From Cricetomys ansorgei (lineage: Eukaryota; Chordata; Mammalia; Rodentia; Nesomyidae): 64,000 nt of DNA. The stretch covers positions 310,001-374,000 of the forward strand of contig JAMJFZ010002500.1 in the NCBI GenBank assembly GCA_026225945.1, given 5' to 3'. The translations under genes and the position numbers were made by a program. The notes beneath the pieces were generated by a model. It was not told where the DNA came from. It ran no database searches and was given only the letters and a program-made list of their open reading frames with translations. Below are positions 20,501 through 32,408 of the stretch, piece after piece. Positions within the stretch are counted from its first letter, which is position 1, and every line of letters starts with the position of its first letter.

Positions 20501-23500
20501 AGGGCGAGAATTGGACTTGAGTCGTTTTGTGACGGGAGGTTTTGAAAGTGTTAAAATTGGAAGTGGAAGCGGAAGGGCCTAGGGGAGAATTTGGGTAGAA
20601 AAGGGGAGAAGGAGGGTTAGGGAATGGAGAGTGTAGATGTGACGAGGGAATGTGGAAAGTGAGAGACCCGGAGCAAAGTTTGGAAGAAAAAGCAGACAGG
20701 GCAGTGGAGCTGCACGGATGATAGAGGTTTGGGGGTTTCCCTCTCCCCTGTGGAAAGACAGCAGAGTTAAGCAGTATCAGTTGCAGCCAATTTTAATTGC
20801 CAGGCGCTTAGCTTTTAATAGGGTGGGAAGGGCAGAAAGAAATGGTCATGTGGGTTTGGAGAATTGGGGTTGAATGAGGGTTCAACCGGATTTGCTTTCC
20901 AAAACACTCTCATGCTTACTGCTTCCTCGTTTTTCCTGGTTACAAAAAGGGAGATGAGTGAAGCGCTTTTTTATTTTTATTTTATTTTTTTTTTTGCAAT
21001 TAGCAATACAAGAATGGGGAAGAGACATTGCTGGAGCCTTGTGTATCAAGGTGGAGGAGGCTCTGGAAGCCTGAGGAGGAAATAGAAGAGACAGATTGGC
21101 ATTTAAGTAATCAGGCTAATTAAACATGCTTTCCTTTACAGACCTTTCTTTTGCTCTTCAAGTCCTAGGAGGGAAGGAGGGGTCAATATGCGTATTTAAA
21201 AAACATTTCTTACCAAAGTGTAGAAGTGAGTGCATACTGCTTTAGTGGCTAGGAAAAGGTGAAGTTCGAATTTGATTCTGGTTTGATGAGTGATGAGAAG
21301 GAAGTGCTTCCTTTGGCAGTGACTTTTTCCTTCCAACTCCCCTTTAACACTCGTGTTGCACGAAAATGGATGGAATAAGGAATTGAGAAAGGTGAGACTG
21401 GACGGGGTAATGGTTTTCACCCGGAAGTTGTTGAGTTGGGACCTTTCTTGCTAGGAGCCATTGAGACTGGAAATTCTTGGGGTTGATAACTGTATCGTGA
21501 ATTGACAGTTAGAGAGGGGACTTTTGGGGACTTTGTTATGTTTGAGTTTTCTTCTTTAGCTTGGAGTAGTTCGTTCAGTGAAACGACTTTAAGCTAACTC
21601 TTTTTGCCGCCGACATTGACTGCAGACCTTTGAAAATAAAGTTTGAAATTTTACTCTTTCTCCCCCTTATTTGTTTTTGTTTTTCTTTTTCTGCTGGCTT
21701 TGAAACTTGTGCTAGGAAGAGACCTGGGAAGTTAAGTTTCTTGCAAAGGTAAGTCTGGAACTTTTTATTGTTCTCAAACAATGGAAGGGAGTAGAAATGG
21801 TGTGAAATGTGTTGGGGTTGAGCATAGTTAATGAGAGAGACGCTAAGGAAAAATAAATCTCACTCACTCACCTGAGTTCATTAAGGTGTGTTGCAGTCAC
21901 TCAGGTAACTGGAGATAGGAGGAAAAAGAGGGGCTATGCAGTGTCCTTTTGGTTTGCTGTTGTCTGGCCTGGTCAGCTCTGAGTGAAACGTGTTTAACAT
22001 TGGAAAAGCTGTGCTCTTGTACATTATCTACGAAATACTTCCCTTGGACAGTGGCTGAGTACTTCAGTGAGAAGGCTTTTCTTCTATTTTACTGTCTCTT
22101 CCAGCTGTTCAGAGTTCTTGGGATTTTTAAAAAAACACACTGTAATTCCGCCTTCCAGATATATTTGGTTACATTTTCCTAGTCCCTCAGCAAGACAGTG
22201 CTTCACATACTGTTAGCCGTTTAAAAGATTTTGTGTGTAGTTTTTGCTTCAAAGTTCAAGCTGTTGTTCTTTTTTTAGATAGGTTCTCACTATGTAGACC
22301 AGGCTGGCCTCAAACTCACAGAGATCCACCTGCCTCTGCCTCCCCAAGTGTGGGGATCAAAGGGGTGTGCCACCACACCTGGCTGTTGTCACTTTTTTTT
22401 TAAATTAATCTCTCCCACATGACTTTCTTTTAAGGGCTTCTGAGACAGTCAAATGTTTTTTATTCTCAGCAGCACACACCTTTAATCCCAGCACTGGGGA
22501 GGCAGAGGCAGGTGGATCTCTGTGAGTTTCAGGCCAGCCTGGTCTACAGACTGAGTTCCAGGAGAGCCAGAGTTACAACAGAGAAACCCTTTCTCGAAAA
22601 ACAAACAAACAAAAAGGAAATATTATTTTTGTTACGAAGACACTAGACTACCATTTTCATTTTAAGATATTCCTTCTACTCTTTCTATGCTTCTGATAAG
22701 TCAGAGACTTTAAAAAGTTAGTTGTTATTTCTGGATAGGACAGTTTATACTGCTTGAGTATGTAAACCCAGCAGAAAATAACCCATCAGGAAGAAACTGT
22801 TTAAGTACACGTAGACTCTTACTGGCTCTTGGTTACTTCGGACCTCCCTAAAAACCAACTAACAAACAAATTAGAATTCCAGGAAGTTCAGCAATTCATC
22901 AGGATCTAGAATTATTCAGTGCTAGGGTTGTAGCTCAGTGGTAGAGCACTTACCTACTTATGCCCAAGGCCCCTGAATTGGATCCCTAGTATAAAAAAGT
23001 GTATGTTATTATCTGAAATACAGCAAGACCATTCAGTGAGTCAGTACACTTGTTTGCACACTTATACACACTTATAGCTGTGTTTTGTTTTTTTGTCTCA
23101 CTATGTAGACCAGATTGGGTTTGAACTCAGAGAACCACCTGCCTCTGTCTCCCAGGTGCAGGGATTAAAGGTATGTGCATAGTGCCTGGCTTACTGCTGC
23201 TTTTGTCTCTTGGTATTTAGCAGTATTTGTGATACCAATGCATGAGTCCTCTCTAATCTTCTGTTTGGAGGAATCTGTTTTTGTCACTTTGGTATCTTTC
23301 CTCTGGGAGCTCTGTGTCTAGGCTCCCTTGCCACAGAAAGCTGAGTTTAATTTGGTTTAAGAGGATGTTGGTGTCATTCTTTTCATCCTGAAGTTAGATT
23401 CTTAGATATCTTGGCTGGGCTGCTGAGTTAACTCATGATCCTAGATGATAATTAAGTGGGGAGAGCTGCCTACCAGCCTGCATACCAGCCTCTTGACATT

Positions 23501-26500
23501 ATTCTGGAAGATATGCCTTAGGAAGTGTTTGCTTCTGTGTTTTGCTTCATTGAATAGTATAAGTCTGATTAGTGACCTAACAAGTCTTGTTTTAGGACTT
23601 AATAAATGGCTTGGGAGGCTGAGGATCGGGGTCATTTGTGTTTGTCTCGAAGAGGATGGCATTTTTCATATTTCCACAAAACTACAGATTGATCTAGGTC
23701 AAGACAGACCTGGAATGGACCAGAGGGAATATGTCTCTACCACCTGCAGTTCACCTGAATGACAACAGCAGGTGATAGAGGGGGCACTGTCTGGGTGAGA
23801 TGGAACTCTTTTGTGGTAGTTGGATTTATGAGTTAAATGAACCCATATCTGACTGGCCTTCCTTTCTTCTAGAATATGACTGGATTGTTTTGGGTTGAAG
23901 AGATCTAATAGCTTCCTTCTCTAGATCTAATAAGGAAAGTGACATACAGTCTGTGTACTCTTCATCATGTTTCACTTAAAATAGGATTTTTCAACCTTGG
24001 TACTGCAGACATTTCGGTCCAGATACTTTTTTGTTGTTAATGACTGCTGTGTTTTATAGGGTGTGTAACAGTATCCTGGCTTTATTATATGTTGGTAGTG
24101 TAACTCCCTCTCCACAAAGCTTGACAATGAGAACTATCTCCAGTCATTGTCAAGTGACCCTCCCCCAGGGGCGGGGCACACATTGAGCTCTGACATTCCT
24201 AGTACCTTGGATGTTTAGTCTGGGATCTAGGACTTAAAGGGGACACTTTTCCCTCCCTCTCAAATGAAGGGAATTAATTTTCAGAGGATTGAGAATATTG
24301 TAGAATTACATTGATTATATAATTAGGACTATAGTGTTTTCCTTTATTTTGCCTTATTTTCTAGGGACAGACTGTGTGGGGGTGGTTTTTCTTAATTGCT
24401 TGGGGTTTAAGGACACTTTGAATTAGGGAACCTAGGAACAAACTGCTCTTCTGATTGGTTGGATGTGAAACCTGCCCATCTGTTTTCTCTGGGATCCTTA
24501 TAATCAGCAGCTGGCCAACGGGAACAGGTGGGATAGGGACCATGGAAAAGTTACAGGGGTTCTTGAGCAGGAAGCTCAGTTTTCTCCTGCTGCCTACTTG
24601 AGTATGAAGTTATTTTTTCCTTAACAACCCCATTTGTGCCCAGTGACAGCAGGTGAAATGAGAGGAAGAGAAGGAAAACCAGTCTATAGTTGAATAATGA
24701 TTTTCTCAGCTGTTTCCCATACTTCGGGTGAGGTACCTGGGCTCTCAAAACTACATGTGGGTTATATTTCCTTTTTACTTAGAACTTTCCCTTTTTTTTT
24801 TTTTTTTTTTTAAAGGGGAGGAGTATCTCTGCATTTTCCTTGTTGGCTTACTGAGGGAGAAAGGACCAGGTTCTATTGCTTTTCAGCTAAGTCATGAGCT
24901 TGGTTCTTCTGAAGTAGCTTACCATCCTATTCTTTTCTTTTTGGTGCTAGAAATGGAATCCTAGGCCTCATGCATGCTGAGCATCACCCTGCCACTGAGT
25001 TATATCCAGAGCTTTGCATTTTCTGTCTTGTAGCTTAGCCAGGATCTTCATGTGTAAAATGGTCAGAACACAATCTTGTTGAATAGGGTGGTTTGGTGTG
25101 GGCAGTTTCCTGCGGTATGGAGACGGCTCCAGCTAGCCGGAGCATGTGCATAGTAACTGAACACTGAGTGAGTGCCTGTGCGCACTCCCCACCTGATTGT
25201 CCAAGACAGGGTTTCAGTATATAATCCAGACTAGCCTTGAATTTGTTATCTGCTTCAGCCTCCCTAATTCTGGGATTATGGGCATGCACATGCACCATGC
25301 CTGGTTTACCTGTGTCTTCTTGGTGGGGTCCTCTCTCACTTTTGGACTTTGATGAGTTTGGTTTTTAACTGGTATTGATCTCTACGAAATTAAATTCAGT
25401 TCTCAACAACAGACTGTTCCTATAGATATCTACTATTAGGTATCAGGAGTATAAAGATGACTTTGATTTAGCCCTACTTCATGAATTGTACAGGATCTAA
25501 CTAATTGTAGTACATTGATATAAAGAAAATAATGTTCCACAGAGCACAGAAGAGGACCACTTAATTCAGCGTCTTGGGGATGTAGAAAATACATTTTATT
25601 TATTTACTGGTTTTTTGAGACACAGTTTCTCTGTTGTAACTCTGTTGTAACTTGGTTAATAAAAACTAGGATATGTGCCAGATGAGGTGGATAAGTAAGT
25701 CTGGTTCTGGAAGGTTTGATCAACAGTATCTGGAATTTGAAGTCTTATAGGTAAGGAGAAGAAGTATCCCTCAATTGTATCCTCAGCTCAGTTTTTATTT
25801 ATTTTATTTTATTTTAGATGTTAACAGTTAAATGTAGGGGGGTGGATTCTGTAGGTTAAGATTGATGTTGGCAGGCTAGATGTGGTGGCACATACCTTTA
25901 ATCCCAGTACTAGGGAGGTAGAGGCACTTGGATCTTTGTGAGTTCAAGGACAGCCTGGGATACATAGAGAGACCCTGTCTCAAAAAACACCAGACCCCCA
26001 GAAATACTGATGGTGGTAGTACACGTCTCTAACCCTAGCATTCAGGAAGCTGAGGTGGAATGGTTGAAAATTCAGTGTCTTCTTAGGTTACATAGCAAGT
26101 TCAAGGCCACTCTGGACTTGTGTCAAGAAAAGAAAAGGTAAAAAAGTCTGGAGAACAGAGACTACTTAAAAGAGTCAGTTGCAGGGGCTAGTGAAATGGC
26201 TCAGTAAAGGCGCTTGTCATCAAGCTGACAACCTGACTTCATCTCTGGGACCCACCTGGTGGAAAGAGAGAACTGACTTCCACACGTGCACTGAGGCACA
26301 TATGCTCACACACATACACGAGTACACACCCAAAGTAAATAAATAAAAGTAATAAAAATTAAAAAAAAAAGAACCAGTTGCAGTAGTACAGTTGAGACAC
26401 TGATTGGAATCTGAACCATGGCAGTGGCAGCAGAAGTGAAAGGGCACATTTAGGGAGTATTTTGGATTATACAGTGACAATTAAGAACTGACTGTGTGAT

Positions 26501-28119
26501 TGGAGGTTGTGGTTAGGGTAGAACAGTCCTGGATAGTACTGTCTTGGAAGAGAGTAAGTATGAATGACTATGAAGTAGAGGTGAAGATGTTAAGACTAGA
26601 TGATTGGGTTGGTGATATTACCCAGGATGGGTTTGTGACTCAAACACAGGGCTGTGACTGATCCTCAACAGGGGTTTGTTTCCTGCTGTCTGTGAGGAAG
26701 GGTTAGGGTGTTTGTTTCTGTATTGTTCTGTTTTTGAGATCCTATGGCTAAGACTGGACTCAAACTCCCAATCCTTCTGTCTTATAAGGCCTCCTAGAAT
26801 GTGCCACTGTACTCACTGCTTCCACTGAGACTTTGAAGTTAAGGGACATGCTTAAAGTCACAACTTAAGTTTGTAATGACACAGAATTTGAAGTAGTTCT
26901 AGCTAGTGACTTACAACTGTTCATTGGATTCAGTTTCTGTATCAAAGACTGAATTCTCTACTTTTCAGTTTTGCCTACATTTAAGAAATGAGGCTGAGTG
27001 TGGTGTGCATGTCTTTGGAGGCAGAATCAGGCAGATCTCTGTGAGTTTGAGGCCAGCCTGATCTATAGAGTGAGTTCCAGGACAGCCAGAGTTACAACAG
27101 AGAAACCCTGTCTTGAAAAACAAACCAAAAAAGATTTATTTATTTATTTATTTATTCACTTATTCATCATTTATTTATTTATTTATGTAAATGAGTGCTC
27201 TTATCTGCATGTACACCTGCATGCCAGAAGAGAGCAACAGACCCCATTATAGATGATTGTGAGCCACTGAACCATCTCTCCAGCACAGTCTTGAACTCTT
27301 ACTTCTACCTCTCAAATGCTAGCAGGTGTTGGAAGCAAGTTCTTTACATGCTGCAAGGCATCAGGAAGCACCCTTCCCCCATACAGCATGTCCACAGAGT
27401 ATGATCCCATTGAAAACAATATATAACTTCAAAATATCTAATTCAAACATCCCACATCATTCTTGATCTTGCTCTGTAGCTGAAGATGGCCTTGACTTCT
27501 TGATCCACTACCTCTCAAGTGCTAAGATTACAGGCATGCTTTACCACACTGGCTTGTTTTGTTTTTTTGAGATAGGGTCTACCTGTGTACCCCTGGCTGG
27601 ATTGCAACTTGTTGTGCAGACCAGAATGGCTTCAAACTTAGGGCAATCCTTCTGCCTCTGGCTCCTAAGTACTGAAATCACAGGCATATATACTCTCATG
27701 CTTAGCTAAAATTCTGAACTACGCAGTACTAAAATTGCACAAAACATTCTCACTTGAGGAAGTGACTGTATCCCTCCAGTAGGATCTAGATTTAGTTTAG
27801 ATTTTTTTTTGAGTCAGGGTCTCTATGAAGCTTTGGTTGTCCTGGAACTCTGTAATCTACTTGTCTCTGCCTCCTGAGTGCTGAGATGAAAGACATGCAT
27901 CACCACACCCAGCATGGTTTATCTTTTTTAATAAACACTTTAAAATATTTAATAAATGTATTAAGCAGCATACTGTGTTAGTAGCATGTTAAGACAATAT
28001 ATATATATAAATAAAACTAGTTGTTACCAGTGTGTGACTCATGGGTTCTTGTCCTGTCTTACAGGACACTGGAGATTGCAGCTGCTGAGCAGAGGTTCTG
28101 GAAAGTACTCTATCCTTGA
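20029..28119 (+). CDS. Upstream ORF in the Dedd leader (26 codons, spliced)
   Basis: Joining 20029-20054 to 28065-28119 gives an open frame that starts MAAPNLSRETLEIAAAEQ, ends WKVLYP and stops with TGA at 28117-28119. This is 9 nt before the Dedd AUG. The start codon sits in ACATGGC, a fair context, and overlaps a YY1-type motif. Such a uORF would be expected to lower Dedd translation. Whether the peptide accumulates is unknown. It depends on the inferred exon 1 donor. Confidence 0.45.
21716..21748 (+). other. Dedd: Possible alternative Dedd 5' UTR exon
   Basis: A long pyrimidine tract ending GTGCTAG (21715) and a perfect GTAAGT donor (21749) bound a 33-nt interval in intron 1. Only splice signals support it. 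Confidence 0.2.
22265..27915. repeat. SINE-rich Dedd intron 1
   Basis: B1 antisense: 22265-22385, 23085-23192, 25195-25305, about 26720-26820, 27540-27710 and 27800-27915. B1 sense: 22465-22605, 25870-25990, 26990-27130. ID sense 22920-23000 and ID antisense 24930-25015. B2 sense 26183-26370 and B2 antisense 27190-27285, with (TTTA)n at 27135-27185. Between 23200 and 24930 the intron is unique sequence with no exon that I can support. Confidence 0.8.
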
Positions 28120-28128
28120 GCCTCTAGC

Positions 28129-31061
28129 ATGGCGGGCCTAAAGCGGCGGGCAAGCCACGTGTGGCCCGAGGAGCATGGTGAACAGGAACATGGGCTCTAC
28201 AGCCTCCACCGCATGTTTGACATTGTGGGCACCCACTTAACGCACAGAGATGTTCGTGTGCTTTCCTTCCTTTTTGTTGATGTTATTGATGACCATGAAC
28301 GTGGACTCATCCGAAATGGACGTGACTTCTTATTGGCATTGGAGCGCCAGGGGCGCTGTGATGAGAGTAACTTTTGCCAGGTGCTGCAGCTGCTGCGCAT
28401 CATCACTCGCCATGACTTGCTGCCCTATGTGACTCTCAAGAAGAGACGGGCTGGTGAGGGCCAATGGGGTCTGGGAGCACTTGAGTAAGAGAAGACATGT
28501 TGGGGGGCCAGGAGTAGCACAGGAGTCTTAAAGGGAGGTGGTCTTAACCTGGGGAGTACGTAGGAGAATAAACTATGAAACCCTTTGGGAGAAGGCAGGT
28601 GTGTATTTTTTCTTGAGTGATTCCTTCTCCTCCTGCAGTGTGCCCTGATCTTGTAGACAAGTATCTGGAGGAAACATCAATTCGCTATGTGACCCCCAGA
28701 GCCCTCAGTGATCCAGAACCGAGGCCTCCCCAGCCCTCTAAAACAGGTGAGAAGACATTACTGGTAATTTTCATAAGCAAGAGAACATTGATCCCATCAC
28801 ATGGCTGGCTGGGCCAACATCAATGACAGGATGCAGCCCCTCTATATCTACCCCATTAAATCAGAGTCTGGAAGATGGCTTGGTTGGTAAAGTACTTGCT
28901 GCACAAGCATGATGACCTGAGTTGAGGTCCCCAGCTCCTACATTTAAAAAGCTGGGTAATCAAAAGTCTCTGTAATCTCATTGTTGGCGGGACAGAGACA
29001 GGTGGATCCCTAGAGCTCACTAGCCAACCAACCTCAGCACATTGTTGAACTCAAGATACAGAAAAGACCCTGTCTAAAAAAATAACGGGGAGAAGATTGA
29101 GGAAGACACCCAACGTTGACCCTTGTCCTTCACATGCAGGCACACCCACATATGAACATGTCCATGTGAACATGTAGACACACAGATCAGGTGAGGTATG
29201 CTTTGTCTAGGTCCAGCGTTTACTTTCATATCACATCCTCCTTTTAGGTCTCTTTAGAAAAAAACCATTTGCTGGGCGATAGTGGTGCATGCCTGTAATC
29301 CCAGCACTCAGGAGGCAGAGACAGGTGGATCTATGAGTTTGAGGCCAGCCTGATCTACAGAGTGAGTTCCAGGACAGCCAGAGTTACAACAGAGAAACCC
29401 TGTCTCGAAAAACAAAAAACAAAAAATTTTTTTTTGTGTGTGAATGTTTTGCCTGTGTGTATGTTGAGCCATCTCTTTAGCTTCTAGAGAGATGTATATG
29501 TTTGTGTATATGAGTTTCCTTGCATATTTGTATGTGTACTTTGTGTGCCTGGTACCTGTGGAGGTCAGAAGAGGGTGTCGGATCCCCTGAAACTGGAGTT
29601 GGGGATGGTTGTGAGCCACCATGTAGGTACTGGAAACAGCTGGGGTCCTTTGTAAGAGCTGCAGATGCTCATAAGCACTGAGCCACCTCTCCGGCTCTTT
29701 TTTTTTTTTTTGAGACTTCCTATTTGGCCCAGGAAGGTGTGGAACTCTTTGCGGTCCAGCCTGGCCTTGGACCTCATCTTCCTTCTTCACCCTAAGTGCT
29801 GGGATGATAGATTTCTTCTACCATACTTAGTTCCCCCTCATTGCTAGGGTTAGACCCAGATCTTCATGAATGCTAGGCAGACATTTGATCACTGAGGTAT
29901 ACCCCTCAGCCTTCAGGTTATATCATCAACAATGCTTTTATGAAGTTTAAATAATTCCTTTGCATATTCCAAGTGAAGTATTTGAAATTCTGCTTTTAAA
30001 ACCTTGTCTTTTCCATTTACTTTCTTGGCCAGTGCCTCCCCACTACCCTGTGGTGTGCTGCCCCACTTCAGGTTCTCAGATGTGCAGTAAGCGACCAGCC
30101 CGAGGGAGAGCCACACTTGGGAGCCAGCGAAAACGCCGGAAGTCAGTGACACCAGATCCCAAGGAAAAGCAGACATGTGGTGAGGAAATTCAGGGATTCT
30201 AGAGATGTAGACTTGAGAAAAAATACAAAGAGCTCCTGGGGTAATGGGCAGTCTGTTATTCAATGCAAGGCAATCCCTGATTGCTGCTGTCAGGCCAGCT
30301 TTAGTTTTTTTTATGAGAACTCCTTTTGGCAATGGTATATTACAATTCTTTTTAGTTACTATTAAGTCAAAGGGATGCCAATATGACTTCTTTACTATAG
30401 GATGAACCAAGTCAAGGGAGAGAACCAAAAACCTCTGCACCTTTTTTTATAAAGCAACTCTCATAAGCAAGGTGCCGTTTGTGTGCTGTTTTGAGTGATC
30501 CAAGTGTATTCACTGAAGGGAAGCCCAGCATTGAAGCAAGGACTTCAGGGACACAGTGAAGAACTAGTTCAGGGGAGAGGTAGAGACAATGTGAGAAAAG
30601 GGTCTTGTTGCTTTTGCTTGCTTTTCTAGCTTTGGTTGTAAACACAATCCTTACTATAAACCATATTCTTTCAATCTCTCCCAGACATCAGACTGCGAGT
30701 TCGGGCCGAATACTGCCAGCATGAGACTGCTCTGCAAGGCAATGTCTTCTCTAATAAGCAGGACCCACTTGAGCGCCAGTTTGAGCGCTTCAATCAGGCC
30801 AACACTATCCTCAAGTCCCGGGACCTGGGCTCCATCATCTGTGACATCAAGTTCTCTGAGCTCACCTACCTCGACGCATTCTGGCGCGACTACATCAATG
30901 GCTCATTATTAGAGGCACTGAAAGGTGTCTTTATCACAGACTCTCTCAAGCAAGCTGTGGGCCATGAAGCCATCAAGCTGCTGGTGAACGTGGATGAGGA
31001 GGACTATGAGCTGGGCCGACAGAAACTCCTGAGGAACTTGATGCTGCAAGCATTGCCCTGA
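28129..31061 (+). CDS. Dedd: Death effector domain-containing protein DEDD
   Basis: Four coding exons, 28129-28453, 28639-28746, 30033-30179 and 30685-31061, join in frame (957 nt) to a 318-residue protein, the length of mammalian DEDD. All junctions are GT-AG and all three introns are phase 1. The product starts MAGLKRRAS. A death effector domain spans about residues 25-104 and includes the RHDLL motif typical of DEDs (94-98). Basic nuclear or nucleolar localisation clusters follow (KRPARGR 164-170, QRKRRK 176-181), then the conserved C-terminal region ending LMLQALP. In other mammals DEDD shuttles to the nucleolus, represses RNA polymerase I transcription, binds caspase-8/10 and restrains Cdk1/cyclin B1. 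That role is family knowledge. The first coding exon begins at 28065 after a TTACAG acceptor, so the leader is spliced to the CpG island at 20 kb. Cys83 lies where I recall Arg in mouse. Confidence 0.97.
28870..29912. repeat. SINEs in Dedd intron between coding exons 2 and 3
   Basis: B4-type composite (+) 28870-29170, B1 (+) 29277-29425, B2 (-) 29440-29695, B1 (-) 29698-29830 and ID (-) 29838-29912, packed almost end to end. Confidence 0.8.
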
Positions 31062-32215
31062 CCTTTCTCCCGTCTCATCTCTCTGGGGACTGTTGGCTCC
31101 ATCACCTCTGGAGCTCACATACTGTTCTGGGGTTTGTTCTCTACCCTTCCAACCAATCACACCGCCCTTTTTTTTTTTTTTTTTTTTTTAAAGGAAAAGA
31201 CAAAGGAAAGTGGAAGTGGTTTTCCCCTATCCCTCCCTGCACCCATGTGCCTGGGCTTCCCCTGTTTCCTGTTGCCACTTACCCCTAATGTGTGTCTCTA
31301 AAGCCACCTTACCACTGAGCCGTAAGACAAGTGTATAGTGCCGGAGTCTCTGGAACATAGCCTTTGTAAGGATTGAACGTTGCTTTCAGGTGCATCAAGG
31401 GGTAATCAGAACTTATGGCTTTATGAGGGCTCTTAAATTCTGTTTGAAAAACCAAAGGGCTGTGAGTAAAGGAGCTGTGTGGAAGGCGGGACTCGGAAGT
31501 GTATTTTGGAAATTAATTACCACCTTCTTCCAAATTATAGAATTTTTTTTAAAAACAAAGAAGCAGTGGCCCTTTCCACTCTCTCCTGGCCTCTGGTGCT
31601 GTTCCTCTCTGCCTTTCCTTCATTCCACAGCTTGGAACTGCTGCCTGGTGTGGCTCCTTCCTTTTCCCGTTGTCAAATCCTCTTTAACAGTGAGAGGACT
31701 GGGGCAGCCTAGTAACTCCTCCCGCAGTGATGTGTGTGGGCATGCCAGTGCCCAGGATGGATGAAGTAGAGGCTGCTGAGCAAAGTACGCTTTCTCTGAA
31801 GAGGAGGGGAGTGTAGCGTGACTTTTCCCTTCCATTTTATTTTTTAGTTAAATAACAAATGAACCTTTGCCCTATCCCTAGCCCCTTCACCCTGTTTCCT
31901 TCTGGCTTGGGAGAAAGTGAAGTATTCAGTATCTTCCTTCCTGCCCCTTTGCTTTCCCTCCTACTCCATACTTTGGAGAATGGGGCTAGGACATGCACTG
32001 AGCGTTGCACTTTCTTAGGTAGGGAGGCATGTTTGAGCCAGGAGGCCTACAAGTGGAGCCTAGTCAAGCAGGAACCATACCACCTCCCCTTCCAGCCCTC
32101 AAAGGAGATGTCCAGACAGACATTATGATTATTATATTTTTTCAATGCCAGTGCTGCTCAGCCTTCAGCATAACTTCAGTTTTCATGAAATAAACAGTGA
32201 CTATATAAAATTTCA
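31062..32215 (+). other. Dedd: Dedd 3' UTR and polyadenylation signal
   Basis: Unique, SINE-poor sequence follows the stop codon. A canonical AATAAA at 32189-32194 is followed by a T-rich stretch, giving a 3' UTR of about 1.15 kb. It contains a 20-base T run at about 31169-31190. Confidence 0.75.
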
Positions 32216-32408
32216 CTTTTCTGAAACTGAAATCTGAGATCAAGTCAAAGTTTCTTCTTTCCCATGAATTTGAGCCTGTGTTCCATTAAGAGATTTTAAG
32301 GTTCTACAAATGAAGGAAACTGTGCTTGGGTCCTGCCTACAAGTCACAGTAACATCACCTCACACTTGGCATGTTTGTGTGTGTCTCAGCCAACAGAAGT
32401 TAAAAGCC

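Noticed and set aside
22920..23000. tRNA-like sequence (TAGCTCAGTGGTAGAGC)
   Set aside because: It is the tRNA-Ala-derived head of an ID SINE with an A-rich end. The tRNA 3' half and a matching acceptor stem are absent.
29308..29790. 160-codon minus-strand open frame in a Dedd intron
   Set aside because: It reads through B1, B2 and B1 SINEs in series. The 'CCNSGCPGTHSVDQAGL' type peptide is the usual antisense B1 translation.
29913..30440. 175-codon minus-strand open frame opposite Dedd exon 3
   Set aside because: It is antisense to a conserved Dedd coding exon and extends into intron. It has no splice or domain support and is treated as a shadow.
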